From Holacanthus passer (taxonomy: Eukaryota > Chordata > Actinopteri > Pomacanthidae): a stretch of 64,000 nucleotides of DNA. Where the stretch lies: NCBI GenBank assembly GCA_025331565.1, contig JAFREQ010000090.1:496001-560000 (forward strand), in the 5' to 3' direction. The notes under the pieces were generated by a model. The model saw only the letters and a program-made list of their open reading frames with translations, did no database searches and was not told the origin of the DNA. The stretch's first letter is position 1. Every line of letters starts with the position of its first letter. Both the position numbers and the translations under genes were made by a program. Shown in pieces: positions 46,072 to 56,740 of this stretch.

Positions 46072-47355
46072 TGTGTGTTTTATGAAATGATATCACAGTT
46101 TGATTTTAGTGCAGTGAACAGCTTCTCTTCTGTGTTCTGATGTTCGTACTTGCACATCATCACCTTTCTACAAATCTGAAGCACTTTCCCGGAAAACAAG
46201 ATGAGTTCAACACAACCGGGCTGCGAATCCGATCACACAACAGAGACTGTGCCAGTGGGATTTCTATTAACAAGAAGCCACATGTAGATTAGAGGGTCTT
46301 ACTTTGTTAAATGTGATCAACTGCACACATTGGTAAATGTGCTGCGATCGATTTAATTGGATCTTAATTTAATTTACATTGTAAACACACATTTAGGACA
46401 CACACACACACACATGTAGCATCACATGCACCCACATAGACGCTCATCCACTGATTCTTCCTCTCTGGACAAAGGCACAAACATGCTGTGGACTGGACCC
46501 TGTAAACCACTGAATAGATACTTTTCATTCCCGTGTCTCATTATGTTCTGTGTCGGCTTTATGGAGACGTTCAAAAGCAGAGCCATTAGTTGAGTTGAGT
46601 GAAAAATGTTGATAATAGGAAGATGATGAGGTGTGGTGGATATGATGAGATCTGCCGCCCACTCACATCGCTGAAATTAACTGACAAACATGTTCCGAGA
46701 GAAAATAAAGAAAACACCTGGATGAATGTGCATTTTGTGCGCAGGCTTTGAAATGTGCCTATGGAGGGTGATGGGAGGTGACCCAGTTTATGGAGACCCC
46801 AGTAAACCCACTCCCTCTCTCTGCAGACCATGGAGCCGCAGCAGCTTTTATTAAAATGAAGGCTCTCGTCTCCAGAGAGGGACAGAGGATGTGAAGGGGT
46901 TGGGGGGTGCAGGGAGGGTGGTCTGCACAGCACCACTGTCTAATATGTTATGCGAGAGTCAGGCCACGACCAGAACCCAAACCAATCTGCTTTAGTGTCC
47001 CTCTGAGAGCAAACTGGCAAAAACGCTGGTTCAATACATTCAGAGGCTGGATTCATCTTCACATGCAGGAGCTTCAGTGTCTTCAGGTAGTTTGAGACAT
47101 CATCTATCATGGATGTAAAAACAGTGAATAGGTGACACATTTTATTGCCAAATACTATATTGACTTTGTTTGTCTTTCAAGATGATATTCAGATGATTTC
47201 ACTGAATGACAGGTGATTGCACTAAGGCCAGACTAACTCAAGCTCAGCACCATTGATGCATAACAAACCTTCGACTCCTGATATTAACATGACACTGAAT
47301 AATGTGAAACAGGAAGCTCATAGCGACAAACTCACAGAATGGTCAAACCAAACGC
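46072..47355. other. Non-coding stretch with a cryptic acceptor and perfect Kozak ATG
   Basis: CCACTCCCTCTCTCTGCAG ends at 46826 and is followed directly by ACCATGG (46827-46833). The ATG frame closes after nine residues (MEPQQLLLK). A second frame reads on for 21 residues. A short CA tract lies at 46399-46413. No gene is supported. Confidence 0.4.
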
Positions 47356-47360
47356 AGCGG

Positions 47361-47607
47361 CTCTGCATCTGAGGCTTTAATGATGTTAAACTGTTCACAT
47401 GTACGACTGGTTCCCTGGGACTGTGGATCCCTGTTGGCATGAATAAATCAACTGAATGAATATTTATCTTCTCCCCCTCGAATATACAGTAAAAGGAAAA
47501 CGTCACAGTGTCAGTTTGATGGTCAAAGTGCGGTTGAAAGTCTATTTAACTAATTTATAATGTTTGCAAGCACTGAGCCCAAAGCAGAAAAAGTTAAGTT
47601 TAGACTC
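47361..47607 (+). repeat. Local duplication, copy A
   Basis: Matches 48970-49203 in the same orientation. Shared strings include TGTTGGCATGAATAAATCA / TGTTGGCATGAATTAATCA, ATACAGTAAAAG, GTCACAGTGTCAGTTTGATG and TAATGTTTGCAA. Differences are substitutions and a few small gaps. No coding frame is conserved. Confidence 0.85.
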
Positions 47608-48165
47608 TACTAATCCATATGTCTTTAATTGGCGCGGATCAACTGTGAAAGGGGTCGTTCATAGTGACAAACCCACACATAGTTTAACTGGTTTCCAGCA
47701 GGAGGCTTCTGTTTTCATCCAAAATGTGAACGAGACGAGGTGTCTGAGATTTGCAGTTTTCAGCTTGTTCGTCTGCACCAAAAAAAAAAGTTCATAAAAG
47801 TTTTGTTTCTCCTTCACTGTTACTGTTACTCAGTCACCTCGTGTGTAGTCGAAGAAATCTGTGAAACAAAAAGCGCTCGTGCTTCTTGTTCGACTGTTGA
47901 CTGACCTCCAAAAGCTTTTGAATCATTAGCGACAGTTGTTCAGTGGAGCTTCGAGAATGAGCTTGTACCTTCACAAAAGTGTCCAGTCGGCAGAGAGTTG
48001 CGTTGTTTGGAAGGTCGAACGAGTTAGAAAGCCAGGAAGGAGACGCAGATACTGTTTGTGATGTGACGTCTGTCCTCTCTGTGTCGGAGTCGACTTCTCT
48101 GCCTGTTTGCAGAGCAGAACACGAGTGTTTGCTGCAGTCGGAGCAGAAAGTTGGCACCGTCTGAC
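47608..48165. other. Non-coding stretch, no gene seen
   Basis: A minus-strand frame at 47834-48157 is of chance length; an A10 run lies near 47781. Confidence 0.45.
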
Positions 48166-48169
48166 AAAT

Positions 48170-48500
48170 GCATCACTCCCTCTCTGTCGTCCTCACTTCT
48201 CTCCCAGTGACACTGACAACAACATCACTATGTTCCACTGACTTTCTCTTTCGCTTTGTCATTTTCTCTCTCTTCCCCTCGTTCGCCACTTTCTTTCTGG
48301 ATCTCAGTCGCTGACACTTTGTCTTTGTCACCTCTCCATTCTCCCCTGCTTTCCTCCCCTGCAGTCGTCCTCATTTCTTCTTCTCTCTCCTCTTTATTGA
48401 CAGCTGTCCCACAGCATCAGTGATGTAACAGTCTCCAACCGTCCGTCCTTCCCTCCCTTCGCCAAGTCCTACACCTTCCCTCCTCCTCCTCTTCCTCCTC
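48170..48500 (+). repeat. Pyrimidine-rich tract
   Basis: The + strand is C/T-rich (CTCTCTCTTCCCC, TCCCTCCTCCTCCTCTTCCT) for over 300 bases. Confidence 0.7.
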
Positions 48501-48660
48501 TGTCTTCATATTGACAGCTGTCATGGAGCACTGATGCGGTAAAATCCGGCTTTTCTGTGACAACCGAGCTTATTTTGGTTTTGCAGCCTTTGATTGGATC
48601 CCAGAGCTGGATCTGCCATCCAACGTGATGAGTCACAGAAAAGAGCACATTAAGTCATTC
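48385..48660. promoter_or_regulatory. Duplicated TGACAGCTGTC sites, regulatory candidate
   Basis: TGACAGCTGTC at 48398-48408 and the full TGACAGCTGTCA palindrome at 48512-48523 are each followed by AGCA-N1-2-TGATG, giving a 114-base direct repeat of a composite site. CTTTGATTGGATCC (TCF- and CCAAT-like) and GATGAGTCACAG (AP-1-like) follow. Confidence 0.4.
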
Positions 48661-48800
48661 TTCATCCTTTTCTTCTTCTACTCCGCCTTGCTCTTACTCC
48701 TCTTCCTCCTCGTCTCTTTCCCCTCCTCCTCCTCCTCCTCCTCCTCTCGAGGATTTACTGCCGTCCTCTCTCTGTACGAGAATGTATGTGTGTGTGTGTG
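48655..48800 (+). repeat. Pyrimidine tract with (TCC)n and (TG)n
   Basis: (CTC)n/(TCC)n at 48721-48747 and a short TG run at 48787-48800. Confidence 0.85.
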
Positions 48801-48969
48801 AAGTCTTCCTCTCCTCCACTGTCGGTAATTCATGTTGACAAGGTTTGAAGTGAACGCTGGCGTGAAGACATGTCCCTGCATGGCTCCATGTGTCTCAGTC
48901 TCTATTTCCCTCATATTTTCTTATCCATGTTTTATCATTGGCTGCAGAGTAACTCAGCTACTAACTATG

Positions 48970-49203
48970 ATCCTGCTGAGGGTTTATTCATGTTAAACTG
49001 TGTACATGTGTGATCGGTGCCCGGGGACTGTTGGCATGAATTAATCAGCTGAAGGAATATTCTCCCTTTTCCCCCTCATATATACAGTAAAAGAAAATGT
49101 CACAGTGTCAGTTTGATGGTCAACGTACTGTTGAAAGTCGATTTAACTAATTCATAATGTTTGCAAACACTGAGTCCAAACCAGAATATGTAAGTTCAGT
49201 CTT
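48970..49203 (+). repeat. Local duplication, copy B
   Basis: Second copy of the 47361-47607 sequence, starting about 1.6 kb downstream of the first. It lacks about 13 bases of copy A between ACTG and TTGGCATG. Confidence 0.85.
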
Positions 49204-49436
49204 CATCATGATCGTCAGTTACTTTCTGATTAATCTCTACTTTAAAGAGTTTATATGAATTTATATGACGTGACGTGATTTTAAAATTGGATTTTTTTTT
49301 TTTATGGAAACTTAAAAATGTGTTGACAATGTTTAAGACATCAAAGTCGAACTAAAAGCTCATAATAACTTTCACCTTTGATCTGAACTTAATGAGTTTA
49401 CCTTGGATTAATTACCTCGTGCTGAAGTGTTTCTCC
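49204..49436. other. Non-coding stretch
   Basis: A T11 run near 49290; otherwise unique. Confidence 0.45.
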
Positions 49437-49440
49437 TCAG

Positions 49441-49640
49441 ACTGTGTGGATTTGTGCCTGAAACCTGTCCAGACCTGGCAGCCGTACATGGGCCGGAGCC
49501 AGTTCACGATCGCTCCTCCGGGCGCTGGAAAGGCATCTGCACCCAATTAGACTCGGCTACCTGTGAATCTGAACCAGCGCTTAGCGCTCGAGAGTCCTCG
49601 CACAATTCAAGTGGATTAATTTGAGACTGTGAATCTTGAG
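49441..49640 (+). other. Exon-like frame or conserved non-coding element
   Basis: TTTCTCCTCAG ends at 49440 as an acceptor-like string. One frame reads CVDLCLKPVQTWQPYMGRSQ and then FTIAPPGAGKASAPN to TAG at 49548-49550. A second frame is open to about 49624. The DNA after the stop (GCGCTTAGCGCTCGAG, CAATTCAAGTGGATTAATTT) looks regulatory. No protein family is recognised. Confidence 0.25.
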
Positions 49641-49800
49641 CGTGGGCGTGACTCATGTCTCCTGGGTGGGCGGCCTGTGGAGGGTGTTTCCTGCTCTGTC
49701 CATCATCAGGCTGCCGCAGGTTGTGAAAGGGAGCAAAGATCCATCTCTTCAGAACTTAAAATTAGACAGGAAACATTTTCACAAGTGCTGCCGTGAACCC

Positions 49801-50095
49801 ATGTTAAGGTACGACGTTTCAAGGCTATCAGAAATCTATGACTTCAGTCTGTTCAGGAATAATTTACATATTGACAATCATATCTTCTTCTTTCTCAGAA
49901 ATGAAACATCACATTTTTCCATCTCTTTTCGCCGTCTTGCTTTTGCGATCAACGTTATCATGTCTAAGTTGAGTTTTTTTTTTAAAGGTGGTACGTTTAG
50001 AGAAAAGTTAGAAAATTGCCTCGTCTTCCTGCCGCCTTGTTGCGTCAGTCAGGCAATATGGCAGCCTGTGTGAATAAAGCAAATAAAGCAGCATG
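49801..50095 (+). other. Longest open frame, chance-level
   Basis: An uninterrupted frame of about 145 codons ends at TGA 50071-50073. Its first in-frame ATG is at 49801, leaving 90 residues. The stop is followed directly by AATAAAGCAAATAAAGCA, which contains two polyadenylation-type hexamers. Composition is Phe/Ser/Leu-rich with no recognisable domain. A frame of this length is expected about once by chance in the window. Confidence 0.15.
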
Positions 50096-50107
50096 GGAGT
50101 TGAGATA

Positions 50108-50110
<3 letters not shown>

Positions 50111-50153
<43 letters not shown>
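50111..50153. repeat. (TG)n microsatellite
   Basis: About 21 uninterrupted TG units. Confidence 0.95.
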
Positions 50154-50156
<3 letters not shown>

Positions 50157-51405
50157 CCTGAGGGCAGCCCTCTGAACCCTCTATCTCTGCCTTTCTCTTT
50201 CTTTCACCGAGTATAAAAAGAATGTGGAGCAGGGTGGGACGGGAGAGAAAGCGATACACTGAGTTTGCAGCCGGTGTGAGCGGAATATAAAGCAGAGAGA
50301 ACATCGCTGGATTTACTGCCATCGTCTCGGCCTTGTTAATTGTCGACAGCGAAGCAGTTTATTACCATCAGCTGCATCACGACAGCTCCGATCCACGTGT
50401 CTGAAAATCTGTCGGTGAAGAGAAGCAGCTCTACTTTTGCACATGAGATCAAAAATTACATCATACAAGTTTTTTTTTTGGAAATGGACAAATGACCTTG
50501 ATTATTTATTGAAGCTCCCTTGTTATTGTTGATGCTAAAGTTCCTCTCCTGGCATCAATTAAACCCCTAAACTCAGTTCATTAAAATTGCAAATATTGAG
50601 ATTTTTTTCAGGAACAAAATCCCTTCATGTCTCACATTGACTCACATGTAACGTTGCCGCCATCCAGTATGCATGAATTAAAAATGAAATCTAAATAGTG
50701 CCGACCTCTAACTCCACCCACCCCTTCGCCACTCGCCTGCATCTTCAAGTGTCCTGTCAGCATTTGATATGAACCATTATGTACAGATTTGTCTGGACAC
50801 AGTCAGATAAAACACAAGTTAAGATGTTAGCTCGTACTCATCGTGTCCAGGATGAAAGAATGGAACAATGTCAGACGTCAATATAAGTTTTTTGACAAAA
50901 CAGTGCTCCAGAAAACGAATCATGCAAACCTGAGTTTTCTCTGGAAGTTTGGCTTTTGTATTCCGATCCTTTAGTAACAGAGGAAGCCTCACCACCTCTC
51001 CATTTGCAACTTTGCAGCTGAGAACAGAAGATGTCTCTGTGACAGTTTGGAAAAAAAGGGTGACATGTTAACCTTATGTCACCTATAAGTAGGGTCGAGC
51101 TCATGTTGTGATAGTTCTCCTGAAGGTTTATATTGGCACTTTATGTCTTGAATCACCATCACCACTGCTTGACCATGCTGACATTTCAGTGAGTTTTGTG
51201 TGTAAAACTTAAACTAATATAATCAGGAGTTTGAACAAGGAAAAGAAGTTTTGGTGTGAAATGTCCAAAACTCTGACGCAGGACCTCAAACTCACTCAAG
51301 CAAGAACCAAACTGAAGAAATGCTTCTTTCAAATTGTTGCCATTTTTGTAGTGTTGTTCTTGAAGTTTTCATCCAGCCAATGGAAACTGTCGTAGAAGAA
51401 GTGAA
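50154..51405. other. Non-coding stretch, no gene seen
   Basis: 50560-50700 is AT-core-rich (GGCATCAATTAAACCCC, TATGCATGAATTAAAAATG) and is a weak regulatory candidate. The rest is unique. Confidence 0.4.
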
Positions 51406-51457
51406 TCCTGATTAGTTTTATTCCTCATTCAATCACATCATCACACGGACTCTACAG

Positions 51458-51704
51458 GAGCTGCAGGCCTCAGTCTGACTTCCTGGACTCTGAGCCGCTG
51501 AAGTTGTTGGCAGACTCTCTGCCGTCACCAGAGCGGCTCCGAAGCTCATCTGCTCGACCAACCGTCGACTCCAGGTCTGAACCGACAGCTGGGGCTCGTT
51601 CACACCGCGGCCACAGGCCGACCCGACCCAGCACGAGTCAACACGCAGAGAAACTTTCAGAGCCGCCAGAAACGTCTCATCTCTGCCGACGCGTCAACAA
51701 GTGG
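51458..51704 (+). other. Best exon-like frame in the window
   Basis: A GC-rich segment in AT-rich surroundings is open in one frame from about 51410 to 51752. Possible acceptors are CTCTACAG (ends 51457) and GAGCTGCAG (ends 51466); TGG|GTAAAA at 51702-51710 is a possible donor. The frame reads SDFLDSEPLKLLADSLPSPE, then a Ser/Arg/Pro/Thr-rich stretch ending ...LCRRVNKW, as in a disordered region of a larger protein. No family is recognised. GC-rich non-coding DNA loses stop codons by composition alone, so this is a candidate only. Confidence 0.3.
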
Positions 51705-51754
51705 GTAAAATCCATCTGCTGCCTTGATAAGAGTCGATGTAGAATAAAATAATT

Positions 51755-52955
51755 CTCATTTAGAGAAGTTAATTGTCCCTGGCGTTAGCGTCTGTTTTTG
51801 TGTTGATAATCAAGTCACACACTGAGTCTGCTGAGGAAGGTTGGATCTCACCAGCTGATATCGCTTTTCAACATCTTCTTTATTAATCCTTCATTTATTC
51901 AGTTATTAGACATTTAGCTTTTATCAAATATCCAAATTTATCAGCAGGAAGCCGTCCGTGTGTTTTCTCCTGAACAGAAGTCAAAGGTCAATGCAGCGAA
52001 AAAAAAGATCAATTCCGTCTCATGACATTTGTCAATTTGATGATTAATTTAGTTTATGTTGGTGGTGGAACAACTAACGAGTGCAGAAATTCAACTGTAA
52101 AGTCGTCACGACGCTGCACTACGTTTATTCTTCTGCACCAAAACACAAATACTTTCATTCCTAATTCCTATTCTGTCACGGTCCATCACAGCGATGTGGC
52201 AAAACTCCCATCACCTCAGAGAGATCGAATAAAAATGTGAAATACTGGCAAAAGAAAAGGTGGAGCAAATTTTATTACGATCCGAGCAAACTATTGCAAC
52301 AACGAATAAAGGAAACGATGAGTTCAGAGGAAACGTGGTGATGCGAAACACTTCTATCCCCCAGTGAAGATGATCCTAATTAAAAATAATACACTCCTTA
52401 ATCAACTTAAAAACATGTGAGGGAGCAGTGATGTTTGTTCTACGTCTGTTAGTTTGCTCGTGTGGTGTGTAACAGCACGCTGCGGAGATTCAGTGGGTGG
52501 TGTAATCATCTCTAAAGAGCTGCCTGTTTCTGCCAATCTTCTAATGGCAAAACAAAAAGCTAATCAAGAAATATTCTTCTAACATCCTGAGTGCGTGCTT
52601 CAGTGTAATTTAATAGCTTCTGCTGCGTTATTTGATTCTGAAAAATGTCTTTTTGTTGGCTTGTGATCACATCGATGCACCTCGAGAGGATGGGTGCAGG
52701 AAAAGGGGATAAGAGGGAGGAAATTTGATGAAACCAGAGGAGGGAAGACAAGAGGTGCAGTTCCCTCAGATTGCCTTTCTCTCCCTTCTTTGCTTTGTGA
52801 ATCTGACAAGTCATCGCGTGCACAAGTTTCTGAGTAGCATTCGATGACAGCTGGGACGTTGTTGCCACACGTGTCTGCATCAAAGATTGTACGTCCTCTT
52901 GTTCGCTCCCTTCCTTTCCTCGCATCCTTTTCAGTGTATCACCCAATAGAAGACA
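51755..52955. other. Non-coding stretch, no gene seen
   Basis: The minus-strand frame at 52560-52991 (143 codons) is chance-length and overlaps low-complexity DNA at its start. The rest is unique. Confidence 0.45.
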
Positions 52956-52959
52956 AGAT

Positions 52960-53155
52960 GTGGAGAGAAAAAAGAGCAGGAGGAAAGACAAACAGAAATA
53001 TGAGGAGGAAAAAAAGCAGAGTTATGAGACAAGAGGAAACAAGAAATGAGATGCAAGAAGAGAAAGGAGGAAGGAAAGAGAGGGAATGCAGCAGCAGAAG
53101 AAGAAGAAGAAGAAGAAGAGGTGGGAGGAAACGAGTGGGAGAGAGATGCCTTCAG
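52960..53155 (+). repeat. Purine tract with (AGA)n
   Basis: A/G-rich + strand with (GAA)n at 53095-53120 and AGGAGGAAAGA strings. Both strands are open through it for compositional reasons. Confidence 0.8.
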
Positions 53156-53202
53156 GTAGCCTATTTTCTCACCCTGCAGGAGAGAGACAGCAATTAGGAT
53201 CG

Positions 53203-53203
<1 letters not shown>

Positions 53204-53249
<46 letters not shown>
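53204..53249. repeat. (GT)n microsatellite, left arm of inverted pair
   Basis: About 22-23 GT units; complementary to the CA run at 53361-53392. Confidence 0.95.
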
Positions 53250-53251
<2 letters not shown>

Positions 53252-53353
53252 CAGCTTGCCATGAAGACAGCAGGGTTTTTGATTTTTTCTGAAAGGTAGG
53301 GAGCAGCCCACTACAGCACCCTGCCCGTGTTTCATCATCACTTAGCACACACA

Positions 53354-53360
<7 letters not shown>

Positions 53361-53392
<32 letters not shown>
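53361..53392. repeat. (CA)n microsatellite, right arm of inverted pair
   Basis: About 16 CA units, 111 bases from the GT run; a TCTC patch precedes it. Confidence 0.95.
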
Positions 53393-53394
<2 letters not shown>

Positions 53395-53483
53395 CTGGGT
53401 CTTGTTGCTCAGGCGTGTAGTTGTTGCGGTTTGACAGTTAAGCCACTTCAACTTGAACAACCTGCCGTCATGGCATTATGTGG

Positions 53484-53510
53484 AACACACACACACACAC
53501 ACACGTGCAC
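53484..53510. repeat. (CA)n microsatellite
   Basis: About 10 CA units ending in CGTGCAC. Confidence 0.9.
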
Positions 53511-55985
53511 AGGTGAAAACACACATCCAGACAGTCTTACCTCCGGCTTTGTGGCGGCTCATTGAAAAGAACAGGCAGCGCTGACGTTAGTGAGACAGCG
53601 AGTGTTTCTCTGTGGCTGCGTGGATCCGGGATCCTGCAGCAGACGAAGCATGCGAATGTGGATCTGCAGAGAAAATACTGCAGCAGAATTTGTGTCCTTT
53701 GGTCTTTTCAGCGGCTCTCTGGCAAAAGTGAGCCTGGGTTTTCACCTGTGGCGACTTCAGAGGGACGAACTGAACTGAACTGAGCACATTGCAGAAATTA
53801 GCTCCAGTCGTGGGACTTGAAAAAGATCTGATTTGTGATCTTTTGGCAAAGCTGACGAAACGAAGGCTGGGTCTCACAGCGGCGGCCATGTTAGACTCCA
53901 CATACTACAGTGACCCCGTGTGGATACAGCCTCCACCACATTATCCAATTTAACACCGTATTAGTCGGTGTAACACAGAATAATGTGGGCTCTGATGTAA
54001 CCGCTGGTCACTTTCCACTGGCAGACGCTTCACATTCAGCTCCTCGGCTCGGCTCTGGCCACAGACCCTCCACTAACATGCAATCCTTTATCTGATCCTC
54101 CGCCTGAAAAGGATCCCATTCAAATGCCGGAGTGGGAGTGTTTTAATTTAGAGGAGAGTTTCCACAAAGGAGTCGTATTATTTAGTATCAACACGTTAAC
54201 GCTGGTCTGTCTAAGCAGAATCAGACTATAGAGCAGCAGCGTGAGGGTCATTTCAGGACACAGGAGGTTTGTGTTTCCATAACCTCTGCTTACACATATT
54301 ACATATTATGACATGCATGATGTATGTTAACACGCCGGCTCAGATGTTTCCCTCAGGGGCTGTGAGATACATCAAACACGATGCAAATTATAAACAGGAA
54401 AAAAGCTGCCACATGAAACAATTTGCTCCAGAGTTGTTTTGAATTAGTTTTACCTGTTCAGGCGACTTAAATCTGTTAGAATGAAACCGTTTTAAAGGAA
54501 ATATCACTCTTTGGTTGAACTGCTCAACCTGCTGCAACCTGTGTCAGGGGTAAACCGAGTTAACATTCAGGTGTCATCTATTGAAGCCGGTCTAGATTTG
54601 TATGAATGAATCAACACAAGAACAGAGATTTTGACCTTGGGGGACGTTAGGTGCATGATTCAGCATCCGTAGATCTTTGTATCTCCAAAACCTCCACAAA
54701 CATTATCTGTCCGACCTCGTACAGTTTTTGACATTTAAACCAGGAACAACAAACACCTCCTCGAAAACCTCAAGTTTCCACACTGTTACGATCTCTCTCG
54801 CAAATTTCAAGGCGCAACACAGAAGTATGACTCTTTGGTTTTATTTTCTAAAACAGGCCACAGGACACAGGATCTCTGGTTTGTTACTTTATTTATTATT
54901 TTAAACACAGAGTTTAACTTCAGGGTGCTTCTAAAATAACTGGACATTCCCTCCTTGGTTTCAGAAAGACGGTCTGTCAAATCCAGTGGCTCAGTCCAAG
55001 GACCAGACTCATGATTAAAAACACAGAAAGAGAAGAAAATAACTGAGCATTGAAGGCAGCAAAATTTCACATGATAATCACAAAAAAGGAAAAATCCAGT
55101 AGCAGCTGAGAATTGTGCCTACGTCAAATCACAAAATCAGAAACCAGTTACTTTACTTTGGGCCTCATATAAAATACTTGATTCCTGATGATCGGCCATC
55201 GTTATGAATGAACGAGGCTCCAGTCGACGTCTCTCACTGCATTTTCCACAGGAACTGTTGACACACACTGTTTTAACCGTCCACATTATGTATGAACTCG
55301 TGATAAAATATGTATGTAATGTGCTGGCAAACCAGGAATAGCAGCATCACTCAGTAAACATGTCCATTACAGATTACTGAGAACATCTCTGCAGTCGAAC
55401 CCGTTGCTGACTCATCAGACACACGATAAGTCTCACTGAGATTAAAAACGTCTATAGTTTGGTGTTTTGCTTTCAGAGCTGTGACAACAATGAACATGGC
55501 TCTTCTTCTAAACAGCGAGAATCTAAAGCAGTATGAAGATTATATTTCTTTGTTTGTTTGTTTGATGCATTTCTAATTACATGGACAACGGGTTTCCTAC
55601 AACAATGTCCAGCTTCTTTATTAATGGTTTTATCTGTGACCTTTGACCTCCAGCAGCGTGTGCAGTAATGAATGAGCTGGAATAAAGTGTTTTTTTAATG
55701 TACGTGATGTGGGGAAGGCTACAGAAGTCATGTACGTGTTGCATTATTAAACTGCAACCAGCGGCCGAGAACCCCTCTTTTTTCTTGCCTTGTCTCAGAT
55801 GCGTTGTACCACAGAGAGTTCTGTCGTGTGTGTGTCGAGTAGTTTACATACATGAAGGTGTCGTAATGAAGGAGCAGCAGAGGTGGACGCTTGATGTACG
55901 AACAGAGGCCACATCTCTCTTTCATCCCTTCCTCCACCTCACATCTGCTTCTTGTTCTTTTATCCAACCATCATTCTTTCTTCCT
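53511..55985. other. Non-coding stretch, no gene seen
   Basis: Unique sequence. 54085-54150 (CCTGAAAAGGATCCCATTCA) is mildly regulatory in texture. A (TTTG)n patch lies at 55550-55565. Open frames are of chance length. Confidence 0.45.
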
Positions 55986-55986
55986 G

Positions 55987-55989
<3 letters not shown>

Positions 55990-56019
<30 letters not shown>
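55990..56019. repeat. (TG)n microsatellite
   Basis: About 15 TG units. Confidence 0.95.
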
Positions 56020-56021
<2 letters not shown>

Positions 56022-56107
56022 TGAATAATGCAGCGTGTGTTGTATGAAAAGATAAGGAGGCAACGTTGAGGTTGCGTAGGGGTTAAAGGAGGCGATGTCA
56101 CTACATT

Positions 56108-56135
56108 CACCCTCTACCCTCACACCTAGAGGGTG
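56108..56135. repeat. 9 bp perfect hairpin
   Basis: CACCCTCTA (56108-56116) and TAGAGGGTG (56127-56135) with a 10-base loop. It has no T-run and no gene to its left, so it is not called a terminator. A GA-rich tract (56136-56255) follows. Confidence 0.8.
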
Positions 56136-56380
56136 AGAGAAGAAAAACAGATGAAGATAAAGGTGAGAGGACGGGAGACGGAGAGAGATGGAGGCTGAGG
56201 ACGAGCGTCAGACAGAGAGAGATAAGAAGGAAAAGGAAGCGAGAGAGACGGCAGAGAAGCTGTTGTTGGCCTGGTCAGATGCTTTGCTTATCATACATTA
56301 TCCTCCATTCATTATTTATACTCTTCATACACACAGCGGGGTGGCCGTCCTGACCTTCCTCACAAGGACAGAGTGTGTGA

Positions 56381-56381
<1 letters not shown>

Positions 56382-56412
<31 letters not shown>
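56382..56412. repeat. (GT)n microsatellite
   Basis: About 15 GT units. Confidence 0.95.
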
Positions 56413-56413
<1 letters not shown>

Positions 56414-56717
56414 CTCACACATTTTGGCTTGTGACTGAGAGCATTTTGTGGCAAAGGTGAGTGTTTCTGCATTAGTGTGTGCACTCATGTATGTGTGTGA
56501 TGTGAGTGATTAAAATGCTAAATGCTTGTGGTTATTTATATATGCATGCTATCTATCTGTCTGCTGTGTTCATCCTCATGGCCTGTATGTTTGTGCTCTC
56601 TTGTATTTGCATCTTGTCTGACCTGGAGGTTTGGGACTTGATTTTAGGGTTGAGCTGAGAATTAGTTTTACGTTACAGCATAAAGGCTCAGATACACTGG
56701 ACAAAGGAGGGAAGATA
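56413..56717. other. Non-coding stretch
   Basis: TG-biased unique sequence; no feature seen. Confidence 0.45.
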
Positions 56718-56740
56718 AGATAAGATTCACAAAATCTGGG

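Noticed and set aside
52560..52991. 143-codon minus-strand frame
   Set aside because: Its start lies over low-complexity DNA and no domain is visible; chance-length.
56108..56135. Hairpin as a transcription terminator
   Set aside because: No T-run follows and this is eukaryotic DNA without an upstream gene.
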